A stretch of DNA of 11,191 nucleotides from Gammaproteobacteria bacterium (GTDB lineage Bacteria > Pseudomonadota > Gammaproteobacteria > UBA6429), in assembly GCA_003232015.1 (NCBI GenBank), contig QIKU01000122.1, positions 1-11,191 of the forward strand, read 5' to 3'. The position numbers and the translations under genes are program-made. Below the pieces are notes generated by a model. The model was not told the DNA's origin, ran no database searches, and saw only the letters and a list, made by a program, of their open reading frames with translations. Numbering within the stretch: position 1 is the first letter of the stretch; each line of letters starts with the position of its first letter. This document shows positions 1 through 5,916 of the stretch, in pieces.

Positions 1-24
1 AATATCTTAAATTTAATATCTTAA

Positions 25-216
25 ATAAGACAAATTAATATTTTTTTTGTTGCCAAGCTACTGGCGGGAGCTGTTAACATTTACCAACAACACCTGAAGC
101 CAAGCATACATGAACGCAAACTTATGGCAAGTGTTGATTGTTACTTAAGTAAATTAGAAGATATTAAAATAACTGATCACTGTTTTGTAAAATCAAATTC
201 AATTTCAGTTAATTAA
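25..216 (+). pseudogene. Startless ORF remnant, function unknown
   Basis: An open frame of about 63 codons runs from just after a stop at 22-24 to a TAA at 214-216, ending one base before the stop of the convergent bepA-like gene. Its composition is protein-like (residues around HERKLMASVDCYLSKLED), but there is no ATG, GTG or TTG before an internal ATG at 124, and that ATG has no Shine-Dalgarno sequence. All three forward frames are closed upstream within the window. A run of eight T at 41-48 lies inside the frame and is a plausible slippage or decay site. It could be the tail of a decayed gene or a chance open frame. I do not recognise a family. Confidence 0.22.
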
Positions 217-217
217 A

Positions 218-1702
218 TCAGGAATGCTTTTTTGAAAGGGTGGCTATTTCAGTTTGTAGTTCTTTTTTACGCGCACTGAGCCGGCTTTCAGTGTAAAAGT
301 CGAGTGACGGTGTTTTTAACGCAAGATTAACTTGTTTGAGTGCCTGGTAGGTTTGCCCAATGTGGTAGTAGTAGTGCGCGAGTGCTTCATAGGTGGCAAC
401 CTGGTTACCTAGTTTTGATTCTATCAGTGATAAAAGTTTGTAGAGCTTAGGTGCAGGTGCGGGTTGCCTTAAGTGAATTTCAAGAATTGATTTTGCCTGA
501 CTGTATTTTTGCTGCTTTAACAGTGCTTCAATATAACTGAGAGTGAGTGGGTTATTGCCCGGGTAGTCGTCCAGGGCACTCTTATATAAATTGAGTGCTT
601 TTGTGTATTGTCGAGATTGTTCCGCTATTTGCGCTTCTGTAATCAGGTAAGCGATGCGAGAAGGCGCCTGTTGGCGTAATTGCTGAATAATGTCTCGTGC
701 CTGATTGAGTTGTTTGTCTTTTAAAAGCGCGATAGCGTAGCCATATAAAGCGGCATTGCGGTTGGTGTAGGTTTTATTTTTAAGTTGAAAAGCATAATGA
801 TCGACTAGCGCTTTATTATCTGGCTGATTCAGTATTTCAATCCGTTGTTTCATTAAGTGATAAGCTTCCGACGATGGCGGCTGTTTTAGCGGCATCTGGT
901 TTGCGCGCAGCTTTGCTTCGGCCATGCGGTTTTGTGATACCGGGTGGGTACGTAAAAACTCCGGGCCTTGCGAACCGTAAAGGCGGGACTCTTTATACAT
1001 TTGTTCGAAAAAACTGGCCATGCTATGGGCATCAAAGCCAGCTTTATTGACTATTTTAATGCCAAGCCGGTCGGCTTCTTTTTCATTGGCGCGGGTAAAA
1101 TCAATTCTCATTTGCGCGGTACCACCAGCAATACTTGCGAGTGCGGCCTGGCCTAGCTCATTTCCGTTTGAGCCCAGCACGATAGCGGCAATGAGTGCCG
1201 CAAGCACAGGCACCTGATAAGTTTTGCCCAAATCATAGGCGCGTGCATGGTGGCGTTGGGTCACATGGGCAATCTCATGTGCTAACACCGACGCCAGCTC
1301 ACTTTCGTTTCGGCTCGCCGTGATAAGCCCATAATGTATACCAATATAGCCACCCGGCAAGGCAAAGGCATTAATAGAGCTATCATCGATAATAAAAAAA
1401 TTAAAGCGGTAATCTTTATTATTACTAACGGATACCAGTTTATTACCCAGGTTATTAATATATTCAACTAATAATGGGTCGTCGACGAGCATTCCGGCCT
1501 GGCGAATATTGCGGATGACGGCTGCGCCCATCATCTTTTCTTCGGTCAGCGTGAGTGCCGTGGCCGCGCTATCGCCAATATCAGGGAGTTTGAGCTCTGC
1601 TGCATGTAGATTAAACGAGGCAATAAAAACCAGTATAATCAGGCAGATAGAAGCCAAAGTTAAATGTTGGTATACAAGATTGTGGATTGTAGTCAGTTTC
1701 AT
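218..1702 (-). CDS. bepA: BepA-like periplasmic M48 metalloprotease with TPR domain
   Basis: The 494-residue product matches the length and layout of BepA (YfgC), a periplasmic zinc protease and chaperone that degrades stalled outer-membrane proteins such as LptD. Residues 1-34 form a signal peptide (hydrophobic core about 15-30, likely cut after SFNLHAA). The M48 catalytic domain follows. HEIAH at 142-146 gives His142, Glu143 and His146, and NEKEAD at 206-211 supplies the third ligand, probably Glu207. His253 in RTHPVSQNR sits where E. coli BepA has its regulatory fourth histidine. Residues from about 310 to the end are helical repeats rich in Ala, Tyr and Leu, as expected for TPRs. The ATG at 1702 has only a distant AAGGAT upstream. 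The gene is divergent from the rhodanese cluster. The family call is firm; the exact orthology to bepA is inferred from length and domain order. Confidence 0.9.
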   Translation of the reverse strand: MKLTTIHNLVYQHLTLASICLIILVFIASFNLHAAELKLPDIGDSAATALTLTEEKMMGAAVIRNIRQAGMLVDDPLLVEYINNLGNKLVSVSNNKDYRFNFFIIDDSSINAFALPGGYIGIHYGLITASRNESELASVLAHEIAHVTQRHHARAYDLGKTYQVPVLAALIAAIVLGSNGNELGQAALASIAGGTAQMRIDFTRANEKEADRLGIKIVNKAGFDAHSMASFFEQMYKESRLYGSQGPEFLRTHPVSQNRMAEAKLRANQMPLKQPPSSEAYHLMKQRIEILNQPDNKALVDHYAFQLKNKTYTNRNAALYGYAIALLKDKQLNQARDIIQQLRQQAPSRIAYLITEAQIAEQSRQYTKALNLYKSALDDYPGNNPLTLSYIEALLKQQKYSQAKSILEIHLRQPAPAPKLYKLLSLIESKLGNQVATYEALAHYYYHIGQTYQALKQVNLALKTPSLDFYTESRLSARKKELQTEIATLSKKHS

Positions 1703-1791
1703 AGGTAAATCTTATCATCCTTGCTGGCTATTTTGTAATTTGCACGGTGTTGTGGTTTAAGACAATAAATTGTGAAGTGGTTTCAAGTTTT

Positions 1792-1822
1792 TTGCTGAAT
1801 TATCACCCAAATGTTATATAAT
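1792..1822 (+). promoter_or_regulatory. Possible promoter of the rhodanese gene
   Basis: A perfect TATAAT lies at 1817-1822, overlapped by TATATA at 1815-1820. TTGCTG at 1792-1797 is 17 bases before the latter. A transcript from here would begin near 1829, almost on the ATG at 1832, which would make the message leaderless or nearly so. The DNA is AT-rich, so chance matches are likely. Confidence 0.25.
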
Positions 1823-1831
1823 AATCGCAAA

Positions 1832-2179
1832 ATGCCGCTAGTACGAGAAATAGAAGTTTCAGAACTAAACGAATTACTGAACGATGAACATAAGCAAGTT
1901 GATATTTTTGATGTAAGAAGTTCTCACGAAGTGACTAAGGGGTCGATCCCACGGGCACAACACATGCCGTTGCACGTCATTCCCGGTAAAGTGGCGGAAC
2001 TATCAGACGAACGGCCTATTATTCTTTTTTGTCGCCAGGGGATACGTTCAGTGCAGGCTTGCCAGTATTTGCAAAAAGCAGGCTTTGACAATGTTTACAC
2101 GCTGCGAGGTGGCTTTAATGCCTGGCAGGCAAGCGGTTTATGCCACGATGTGCTGGCACCTGAATCAGAGCCAGCGTAA
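1832..2179 (+). CDS. Single-domain rhodanese (sulfurtransferase)
   Basis: This is a small cytoplasmic rhodanese of 115 residues from the ATG at 1832. The fold is readable as VDIFDVRSSHE, then GSIPRAQHMPL, then the active loop CRQGIRS with the persulfide-forming cysteine (residue 67), then LRGGFNAWQASG near the C-terminus. I chose 1832 because the protein then begins MPLVREIEV, like related single-domain rhodaneses. An in-frame ATG at 1811 would add only MLYNNRK, encoded by promoter-like DNA, and neither start has a Shine-Dalgarno sequence. It is followed by tusA and dsrE2 on the same strand. That order matches the rhd-tusA-dsrE2 set of sulfur oxidisers, in which rhodanese hands sulfane sulfur to TusA. 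The physiological sulfur donor cannot be read from the sequence. Confidence 0.9.
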   Translation: MPLVREIEVSELNELLNDEHKQVDIFDVRSSHEVTKGSIPRAQHMPLHVIPGKVAELSDERPIILFCRQGIRSVQACQYLQKAGFDNVYTLRGGFNAWQASGLCHDVLAPESEPA

Positions 2180-2249
2180 AGGCCAAAATCGGGTTTGCTG
2201 GTATTTATCGGGCTGAATTTTTGGCTATTTTATTTAAAAATGGCTACCG

Positions 2250-2293
2250 TTATTAATATTCAAGCTGTTTTAGAACGGTTTGAATATTAATAA
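2250..2293. repeat. Perfect 14-bp inverted repeat between rhodanese and tusA
   Basis: Arms at 2250-2263 and 2280-2293 (TTATTAATATTCAA and its exact complement) enclose a 16-base loop. A second possible stem, ACCGTT at 2246-2251 with AACGGT at 2274-2279, would compete with it. No T-run follows on the + strand, so it is not a standard terminator. It lies 70 bases after the rhodanese stop and about 105 before the tusA start. It could be an mRNA processing or stability hairpin, or a protein-binding site. Confidence 0.7.
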
Positions 2294-2388
2294 AAACCTA
2301 TATTAGAACATTATTGGGTTGTTATTATTGTTTAAATAATTTATAAATGCCCTACTTAAAATGATCTGATATACAAATTTAAACAAAC

Positions 2389-2393
2389 AGGAG
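2389..2393 (+). promoter_or_regulatory. tusA ribosome binding site
   Basis: AGGAG lies five bases before the ATG at 2399 and fixes the tusA start. It is the clearest Shine-Dalgarno in the rhodanese-tusA-dsrE2 group. Confidence 0.8.
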
Positions 2394-2398
2394 CTACC

Positions 2399-2629
2399 AT
2401 GGCTAATTTTGATCAAGAACTCGACGCATCAGGCTTAAACTGCCCACTACCTATTCTTCGTGCGAAGAAAAGTTTAGCAGGTATGGACGCAGGACAAGTA
2501 TTGCATATCATTGCAACCGATCCAGGTTCAGTAAAAGATTTTGAAGCATTTGCAAAACAAACCGGCAATGAATTAATGGAATCAAAAGAAGAAGGCGGTA
2601 AATTCGTTTTCTTAATTAAAAAGAACTAA
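2399..2629 (+). CDS. tusA: Sulfur carrier protein TusA
   Basis: This is a 76-residue TusA-family carrier. The family signature is plain: LDASGLNCPLPILRAKK, with the sulfur-carrying Cys15 in a CPxP motif at the start of the first helix, followed by the beta strand around VLHIIATDPGS and a C-terminal strand (KFVFLIKK). TusA accepts persulfide sulfur from a rhodanese or cysteine desulfurase. It passes the sulfur on for tRNA thiolation, molybdenum cofactor work or, in sulfur oxidisers, to DsrE-type carriers and the Dsr or sHdr machinery. Here it sits between a rhodanese and dsrE2, which favours dissimilatory sulfur trafficking but does not prove it. The 219-base gap upstream contains a long inverted repeat, so tusA may have its own promoter. 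The gap to dsrE2 is 71 bases. Confidence 0.95.
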   Translation: MANFDQELDASGLNCPLPILRAKKSLAGMDAGQVLHIIATDPGSVKDFEAFAKQTGNELMESKEEGGKFVFLIKKN

Positions 2630-2687
2630 GCACTTTAGTTTTTTTAATGTGCACAGCAGGGATCGCGTAACACTAACATTGCGGACT

Positions 2688-2692
2688 AGAGG
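2688..2692 (+). promoter_or_regulatory. dsrE2 ribosome binding site
   Basis: AGAGG lies eight bases before the ATG at 2701 and supports that start. Confidence 0.6.
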
Positions 2693-2700
2693 CTAAATCT

Positions 2701-3180
2701 ATGTCGAATAAAAAACTCGCGATTATTGCAACTAAAGGAACGCTAGACTGGGGTTATCCTCCGTTTATCCTTGCTTCAACGGCTGCCGCATTAGGCTATG
2801 ACGTTGAAATATTTTTTACATTTTATGGCCTACAGTTATTAAAACGTAAAATGAAGGTATCGGTTAGCCCTTTAGGTAACCCGGGCATGCCCATGCCAAT
2901 GGGAATGGATAAATGGTTTCCAGTTATTGGTACTGCAATACCGGGTATGCAAAGCATCATGACCATGATGATGAAGCAAAAAATGAAATCTAAAGGCGTT
3001 GCCAGCCTTGAAGAACTGCGAGACCTTTGCCTTGAGGCAGAAGTGAAAATGGTGGCCTGTCAAATGACCGTTGATTTGTTTGACATGAACCCAGCAGATT
3101 TTATCGACGATGTAACTTTTGGTGGCGCAGCAACCTTCTTTGAATTTGCAGGCGAAGCGGATATTACGTTATACATATAG
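2701..3180 (+). CDS. dsrE2: DsrE2-type sulfur carrier (DsrE/DsrF/DrsH-like family)
   Basis: The 159-residue protein starts with the family's MSNKKLAIIATKGTLDWGYPPFILASTAAALGY-type strand-helix unit (residues 1-33) and continues with EIFFTFYGLQLLKRK. A Pro/Met-rich middle follows (residues about 55-97, with MPMPMGMD and MTMMMKQKMK). The C-terminal half holds Cys110 and the conserved Cys120 in MVACQMTVDLF, the probable persulfide site, and ends in EADITLYI. The hydrophobic middle may mediate membrane contact, as predicted for DsrE2 homologues. DsrE2 is the usual third gene after rhodanese and tusA in sulfur-oxidising gammaproteobacteria and is thought to exchange sulfane sulfur with TusA. The family assignment is firm. 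The role in sulfur oxidation is inferred from context, because no dsr or shdr genes lie in this window. Confidence 0.88.
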   Translation: MSNKKLAIIATKGTLDWGYPPFILASTAAALGYDVEIFFTFYGLQLLKRKMKVSVSPLGNPGMPMPMGMDKWFPVIGTAIPGMQSIMTMMMKQKMKSKGVASLEELRDLCLEAEVKMVACQMTVDLFDMNPADFIDDVTFGGAATFFEFAGEADITLYI

Positions 3181-3218
3181 TGGGTGCTATCCGGTTAACT
3201 TTCAATATTAAAGACCTT

Positions 3219-3293
3219 CGTTATTGCGATAGCGCGGCAATCTTACTAAGTTTTACCCCGAAAAAACGAGATTGCTGAGCTATCGCTCGCAAC
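3219..3293. repeat. Degenerate palindromic intergenic repeat
   Basis: Two arms pair imperfectly: GCGATAGC at 3226-3233 with GCTATCGC at 3279-3286, and GCAATCT at 3237-3243 with AGATTGC at 3269-3275. The outer ends are CGTTATTGCG and CGCAACG. This resembles a decayed copy of the CGTCATTGCGA...GCAATCT palindrome that is scattered through many bacterial genomes. It begins 38 bases after the dsrE2 stop and could act as a 3' stabilising hairpin for the sulfur-transfer message. Confidence 0.65.
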
Positions 3294-3309
3294 GCCCCAA
3301 TCACAGTTG

Positions 3310-3364
3310 GTACCATTGGATGAAATGAAATGTAATCCGGGGAATACTGCATCGATACTACGTG
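3310..3364. repeat. Half copy of REP-like element (copy 1)
   Basis: About 42 bases from 3318 match the left half of the complete copy at 4153-4232 at all but three positions. The right arm is missing: where copy 2 has CCCGGAT...ATCCGGGCT between ACT and ACGTG, copy 1 reads straight through as ACTACGTG. This looks like loss of one arm at a CT microhomology. Confidence 0.75.
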
Positions 3365-3435
3365 CTAAGCCTGTTATCTACAGATTATGTTAGCATTAAC
3401 GATTATTGTTTAATAACTTACAAGGATTTTTGTTA

Positions 3436-3873
3436 GTGGCAATTAAATTTCACCCCCTGGCTGGGCAAATATTATTGTGCGATTTTTCACAAGGCTTTAA
3501 AAAGCCTGAAATGGTAAAAAACCATCGGCCTGTTGTCGTACTTACACCGCCTATTGATGGGCGCTTTAATTTAGTTACTGTTTTAGCCCTTAGTACTCGC
3601 GAGCCAACTCCAATAATGCCGTACCACTATAAATTGCCAAAAGCATCAATGCCTCAACTGGGGCGGTTCCAGGAAAGTGATACCTGGGTAAAGGGTGACA
3701 TGATTTATACAGTTGGATTTCACCGTCTCGATTTGATAAGGCTTAACAAAAGAAATGTTAATACGGGTAAACGTTTGTACTTTAGACGAAAATTAGGTCG
3801 TAGCCAAATGGCCGAAATTTATAAGTGTATGTTAAATGGCCTGAATTTAGGTCAATTAGCAAAGCACCTTTAA
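3436..3873 (+). CDS. PemK/MazF-family toxin-like protein, solitary
   Basis: I read this as a 145-residue PemK/MazF-like protein from the GTG at 3436, which has AAGGA at 3422-3426 nine bases upstream. Extending to a TTG at 3406 gives residues that do not fit the family. Recognisable parts are AIKFHPLAGQILLCDFSQGF at the N-terminus, HRPVVVLTPP (the family's RPVVV strand), LVTVLALSTREP, PQLGRFQESDTWVKGDMIYTVGFHRLDLI and a C-terminal helix. MazF/PemK enzymes cut single-stranded RNA at short motifs. No antitoxin-sized gene lies on either side: upstream are dsrE2 and repeats, downstream a candidate small RNA. The gene sits between two same-direction REP-like copies, which suggests an accessory insertion. 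Loss of toxin activity or use of a remote antitoxin are both possible. Confidence 0.82.
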   Translation: MAIKFHPLAGQILLCDFSQGFKKPEMVKNHRPVVVLTPPIDGRFNLVTVLALSTREPTPIMPYHYKLPKASMPQLGRFQESDTWVKGDMIYTVGFHRLDLIRLNKRNVNTGKRLYFRRKLGRSQMAEIYKCMLNGLNLGQLAKHL

Positions 3874-3894
3874 ATAAGGTTTTGCTAATATTTC

Positions 3895-3923
3895 TTGCAA
3901 TTATGCAATTATGCATATATATT
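3895..3923 (+). promoter_or_regulatory. Putative sigma70 promoter of the candidate sRNA
   Basis: TTGCAA at 3895-3900 and TATATT at 3918-3923 are separated by exactly 17 bases. The predicted start is near 3930. It begins 22 bases after the toxin stop codon and points into a stretch with no gene that ends in a strong hairpin. Confidence 0.45.
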
Positions 3924-3929
3924 TAAAGT

Positions 3930-4060
3930 GTTCCTGCTCTGCTTTGCATCAGGCATTCGAGACTACACAAAGGTCCGCCCAGTGTAGCCAGCCCAGCAAT
4001 AACGATGACAAGTTGTGTTGGTGCTGAGAACAAAGGCTCCTTTTGGAGCCTTTGTCATTT
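3930..4060 (+). ncRNA. Candidate small RNA, unknown family
   Basis: Four signs support a transcript of about 130 bases: a spaced promoter just upstream, no open frame of note, internal stems, and a terminator-like hairpin at the 3' end. The stems are CTACAC 3963-3968 with GTGTAG 3982-3987, and CAGCA 3994-3998 with TGCTG 4022-4026, extended by AAC/GTT across a small internal loop. TGTTC at 3929-3933 can also pair with GAACA at 4028-4032 and close the whole molecule. A G/U-rich stretch at about 4012-4023 could be a seed region. It is not tRNA, tmRNA, SRP RNA, 6S or an Rsm-type GGA-repeat RNA by eye. Being next to a toxin gene is notable but shows no link. Leftover decayed sequence is the main alternative. 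Confidence 0.42.
4030..4060 (+). terminator. Terminator-like hairpin, 11-bp perfect stem
   Basis: ACAAAGGCTCC at 4030-4040 pairs perfectly with 4045-4055 around a TTTT loop. The following CATTTCT is only partly T-rich, so termination may be incomplete. The reverse strand has no T-rich tail, so it would act on + strand transcripts, either the candidate sRNA or toxin read-through. Confidence 0.65.
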
Positions 4061-4152
4061 CTAGATGTTACAAAATCCCATTTTCAACCAACCAACGTTT
4101 AATGATGACTTGCCGAGTAATAACAATACGATTTGCTGCCCGATTCTAGCCG

Positions 4153-4232
4153 GTAGCCTGGATGAAATGAAATGTAATCCAGGAAATACTGCATCGACAC
4201 TCCCGGATTTCGCTTTGCTGCATCCGGGCTAC
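4153..4232. repeat. REP-like element, complete (copy 2)
   Basis: The outer arms begin GTAGCC and end GGGCTAC and pair over about 30 bases with mismatches. Each half is itself a small hairpin (CCTGGAT...ATCCAGG-type left, CCCGGAT...ATCCGGG right). Two opposed REP units of this kind make a BIME-like unit, usually spread by a RAYT transposase encoded elsewhere. It lies just downstream of the minus-strand FadL gene and could be transcribed in its 3' end. Confidence 0.85.
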
Positions 4233-4280
4233 GTGTTGTTTGGGAATGGGTACTTTGTTTTTGCCATTGCTAAATGGTGG

Positions 4281-5513
4281 TTAAAAAGCGGTACTGAACC
4301 CAATACTTAAAACGATGGCACTAGAGCGATAAGTCCCATTATAAGCGGTGGAGCCATTGGGTTCATTTGGGGGGTTGGCCGGAACATAGGTTTTACTGGA
4401 ATTAATCACACGGTCTTTAAACTTAACCAGCATCAACCCGGTTTCTATTTTGTAAGTACCAAAATCATATTGATACCCGACTGAAAACAGTTGTCTGTCT
4501 GAATCGGGTACACGCGCAGAAAAGTAATCGTCACCTTGTGGTGTTTCATCGTAGGCATAGCCAAACAGGAGTTGGTGTTTGCGTATTTTGTATTGCGCAC
4601 TTGCACGATAGGTCAAGGTATTCTTCCAGTTGTTGGTGCTTAAGGTTAATGTTGAATTATCAGTGGCTCTGCGAATATTCAGGTTGTCGTAAACTTTCCA
4701 GCCGGTATGTTCTATATCCAGTTCAACAGTAAGTGCGTCGCTAACGGCATAATTAGCACCAATAGTGAGCATTTCCGGAAAGGTTACATCCACCTTAATC
4801 GGGGTAACACCGCCTGCCGTGCCTGTGGCGTTTGCCTGTACTTTTGAACGGTAAGACAGACCAAGGGTCAGCTTATCCAGCTTTGTAATAAATGCCGCAT
4901 TCCAGCCGTAACCCACACCCTCACCTTCAACCGCCGTTGCCTGCGAATTAAACCGTAAATCGAGTAATTGATAGCGGTTAACACCCATTGCAATACCCGT
5001 GTTTGCATTTAGCTTGTACCCGAGGTTTACATTGGCGTTATACATTTTAATCCGGCTAAGCTCAGGCTCCAGCGCAGCAGAGCCACCGAAAGGGGCAAAA
5101 GTATTGGTTGGCCACTTGGTTTCCAGCCCAAAGGGGCTGTGAATCAATAACCCGACAGAAAGTTTATCGGTGAGCCGTTCACTTATAAACAGCCCAGGTA
5201 TATTAAAAGTTGACTCGCCTGTTCCCTGCGTTGTTTTACTGGCCGTAGAAACTTCGGTGTCGTACTGAACCTGAATAAGGTTGCCACTGAATAACCCCGT
5301 TTGTTGTTTATTAGCCGGGGAGTAAATACTCATAATAGCGGGGTTATAGGCAATTGCGCTTATTCGGCTGGTATCTGCAACCAGTGCATTGGCGGTTGCC
5401 ACCCCGGCGGCTGTGTATTCCGGTAGCCGAAAGCCTCCCGCGTAGGCTGTGTATTGGTAAGTCAACAGAATGAATAAATAAATGAAAATTTGGGTGCTTT
5501 TTAATGTACACAT
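4281..5513 (-). CDS. FadL/TodX-type outer-membrane transport protein 1
   Basis: The 410-residue product from the ATG at 5513 has a clean signal peptide, MCTLKSTQIFIYLFILL... ending TAYA, before mature GGFRLPEYTAAG. The start is supported by GAGG (5523-5526 on the minus strand) nine bases upstream. The frame stays open to 5639, but those 42 extra residues would precede the signal peptide. The hatch region carries the FadL NPA motif in AIAYNPAIMS, followed by alternating beta-strand sequence and a terminal phenylalanine (GFSTAF), as in barrel proteins recognised by BAM. FadL channels carry hydrophobic molecules such as fatty acids or aromatics across the outer membrane. The substrate here cannot be read. 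It is divergent from a second FadL gene and clearly different from it in sequence. A REP-like element lies just downstream. Confidence 0.88.
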   Translation of the reverse strand: MCTLKSTQIFIYLFILLTYQYTAYAGGFRLPEYTAAGVATANALVADTSRISAIAYNPAIMSIYSPANKQQTGLFSGNLIQVQYDTEVSTASKTTQGTGESTFNIPGLFISERLTDKLSVGLLIHSPFGLETKWPTNTFAPFGGSAALEPELSRIKMYNANVNLGYKLNANTGIAMGVNRYQLLDLRFNSQATAVEGEGVGYGWNAAFITKLDKLTLGLSYRSKVQANATGTAGGVTPIKVDVTFPEMLTIGANYAVSDALTVELDIEHTGWKVYDNLNIRRATDNSTLTLSTNNWKNTLTYRASAQYKIRKHQLLFGYAYDETPQGDDYFSARVPDSDRQLFSVGYQYDFGTYKIETGLMLVKFKDRVINSSKTYVPANPPNEPNGSTAYNGTYRSSAIVLSIGFSTAF

Positions 5514-5916
5514 AGTGTTAGGCCTCACTCCATTTTTTTCTTGTTCGGGAAAACCCGTATTGCTTCCCTTGTGTTGCTTATCAGATACACTTTTACCACG
5601 ATTTACCGTCATTAACCAGTTGTTGTAATTTTGATACAACTAAAAGCAATGTGTGTTTGGTTACAGACAGCTTGCCGGTTAAACGTCAATAATGCGCCAA
5701 GATTAACGAATAAAGGCGCTGATTTGAGGGTTGCTACTGGAAATAGCGATTGACACTAATAAGAGATGTATTTAATTATGGTGCTAATTGCAAAACAAAA
5801 TTGTCTCATAAAAACAACACCAAAGACATTTTTGATTCGGTAGCAAAATAAAAAATCAGAGCAGTTATTTATAAGTTGACAGAAACAACTAACCAAAACG
5901 GGAGTTCAAGAATCAA
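5514..5916. promoter_or_regulatory. Divergent intergenic region between the two FadL genes
   Basis: About 400 bases hold no convincing gene and must contain promoters for both neighbours. Visible elements are an operator-like inverted repeat GTTGTA-N7-TACAAC at 5622-5640, a short inverted repeat GCGCC/GGCGC at 5694-5698 and 5715-5719, and a -10-like TATAAG at 5870-5875 before the + gene without a good -35. GGGAG at 5900-5904 is the likely ribosome binding site for the + gene, 12 bases from the ATG. Specific promoter calls are weak. Confidence 0.4.

Noticed and set aside
1..26. Tandem repeat of AATATCTTAAAT (1-12 and 15-26)
   Set aside because: Two low-complexity copies in AT-rich DNA at the window edge are not enough to call a functional array.
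968..1760. Several small open frames across the bepA-like gene
   Set aside because: They are shadows of the protease gene in other frames, with no ribosome binding sites or recognisable protein features.
2630..2652. Terminator between tusA and dsrE2
   Set aside because: GCACTTTA and TAATGTGC form only a weak stem with a mismatch, and the T-run is in the loop rather than after the stem.
3406..3435. TTG start extending the PemK-like protein by ten residues
   Set aside because: It has no ribosome binding site, while the GTG at 3436 has AAGGA at good spacing and gives the family's usual beginning.
3930..4060. SRP RNA, tmRNA, 6S, Rsm or GcvB identity for the candidate sRNA
   Set aside because: The SRP GGAAGGAAGCAGCC core, tRNA-like ends, the long 6S rod and GGA-repeat loops are absent. 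A GUUGUGUUGGUG stretch recalls the GcvB seed, but that alone is too short to support a call.
4065..4310. Open frame of 81 codons on the + strand
   Set aside because: Most of it is a translation of the REP-like element at 4153-4232, and its 3' end overlaps the FadL 1 gene on the other strand. It has no Shine-Dalgarno and no protein-like pattern.
5514..5639. In-frame extension of FadL 1 by 42 residues
   Set aside because: It would put 42 polar residues before a clear signal peptide. The ATG at 5513 has GAGG nine bases upstream.
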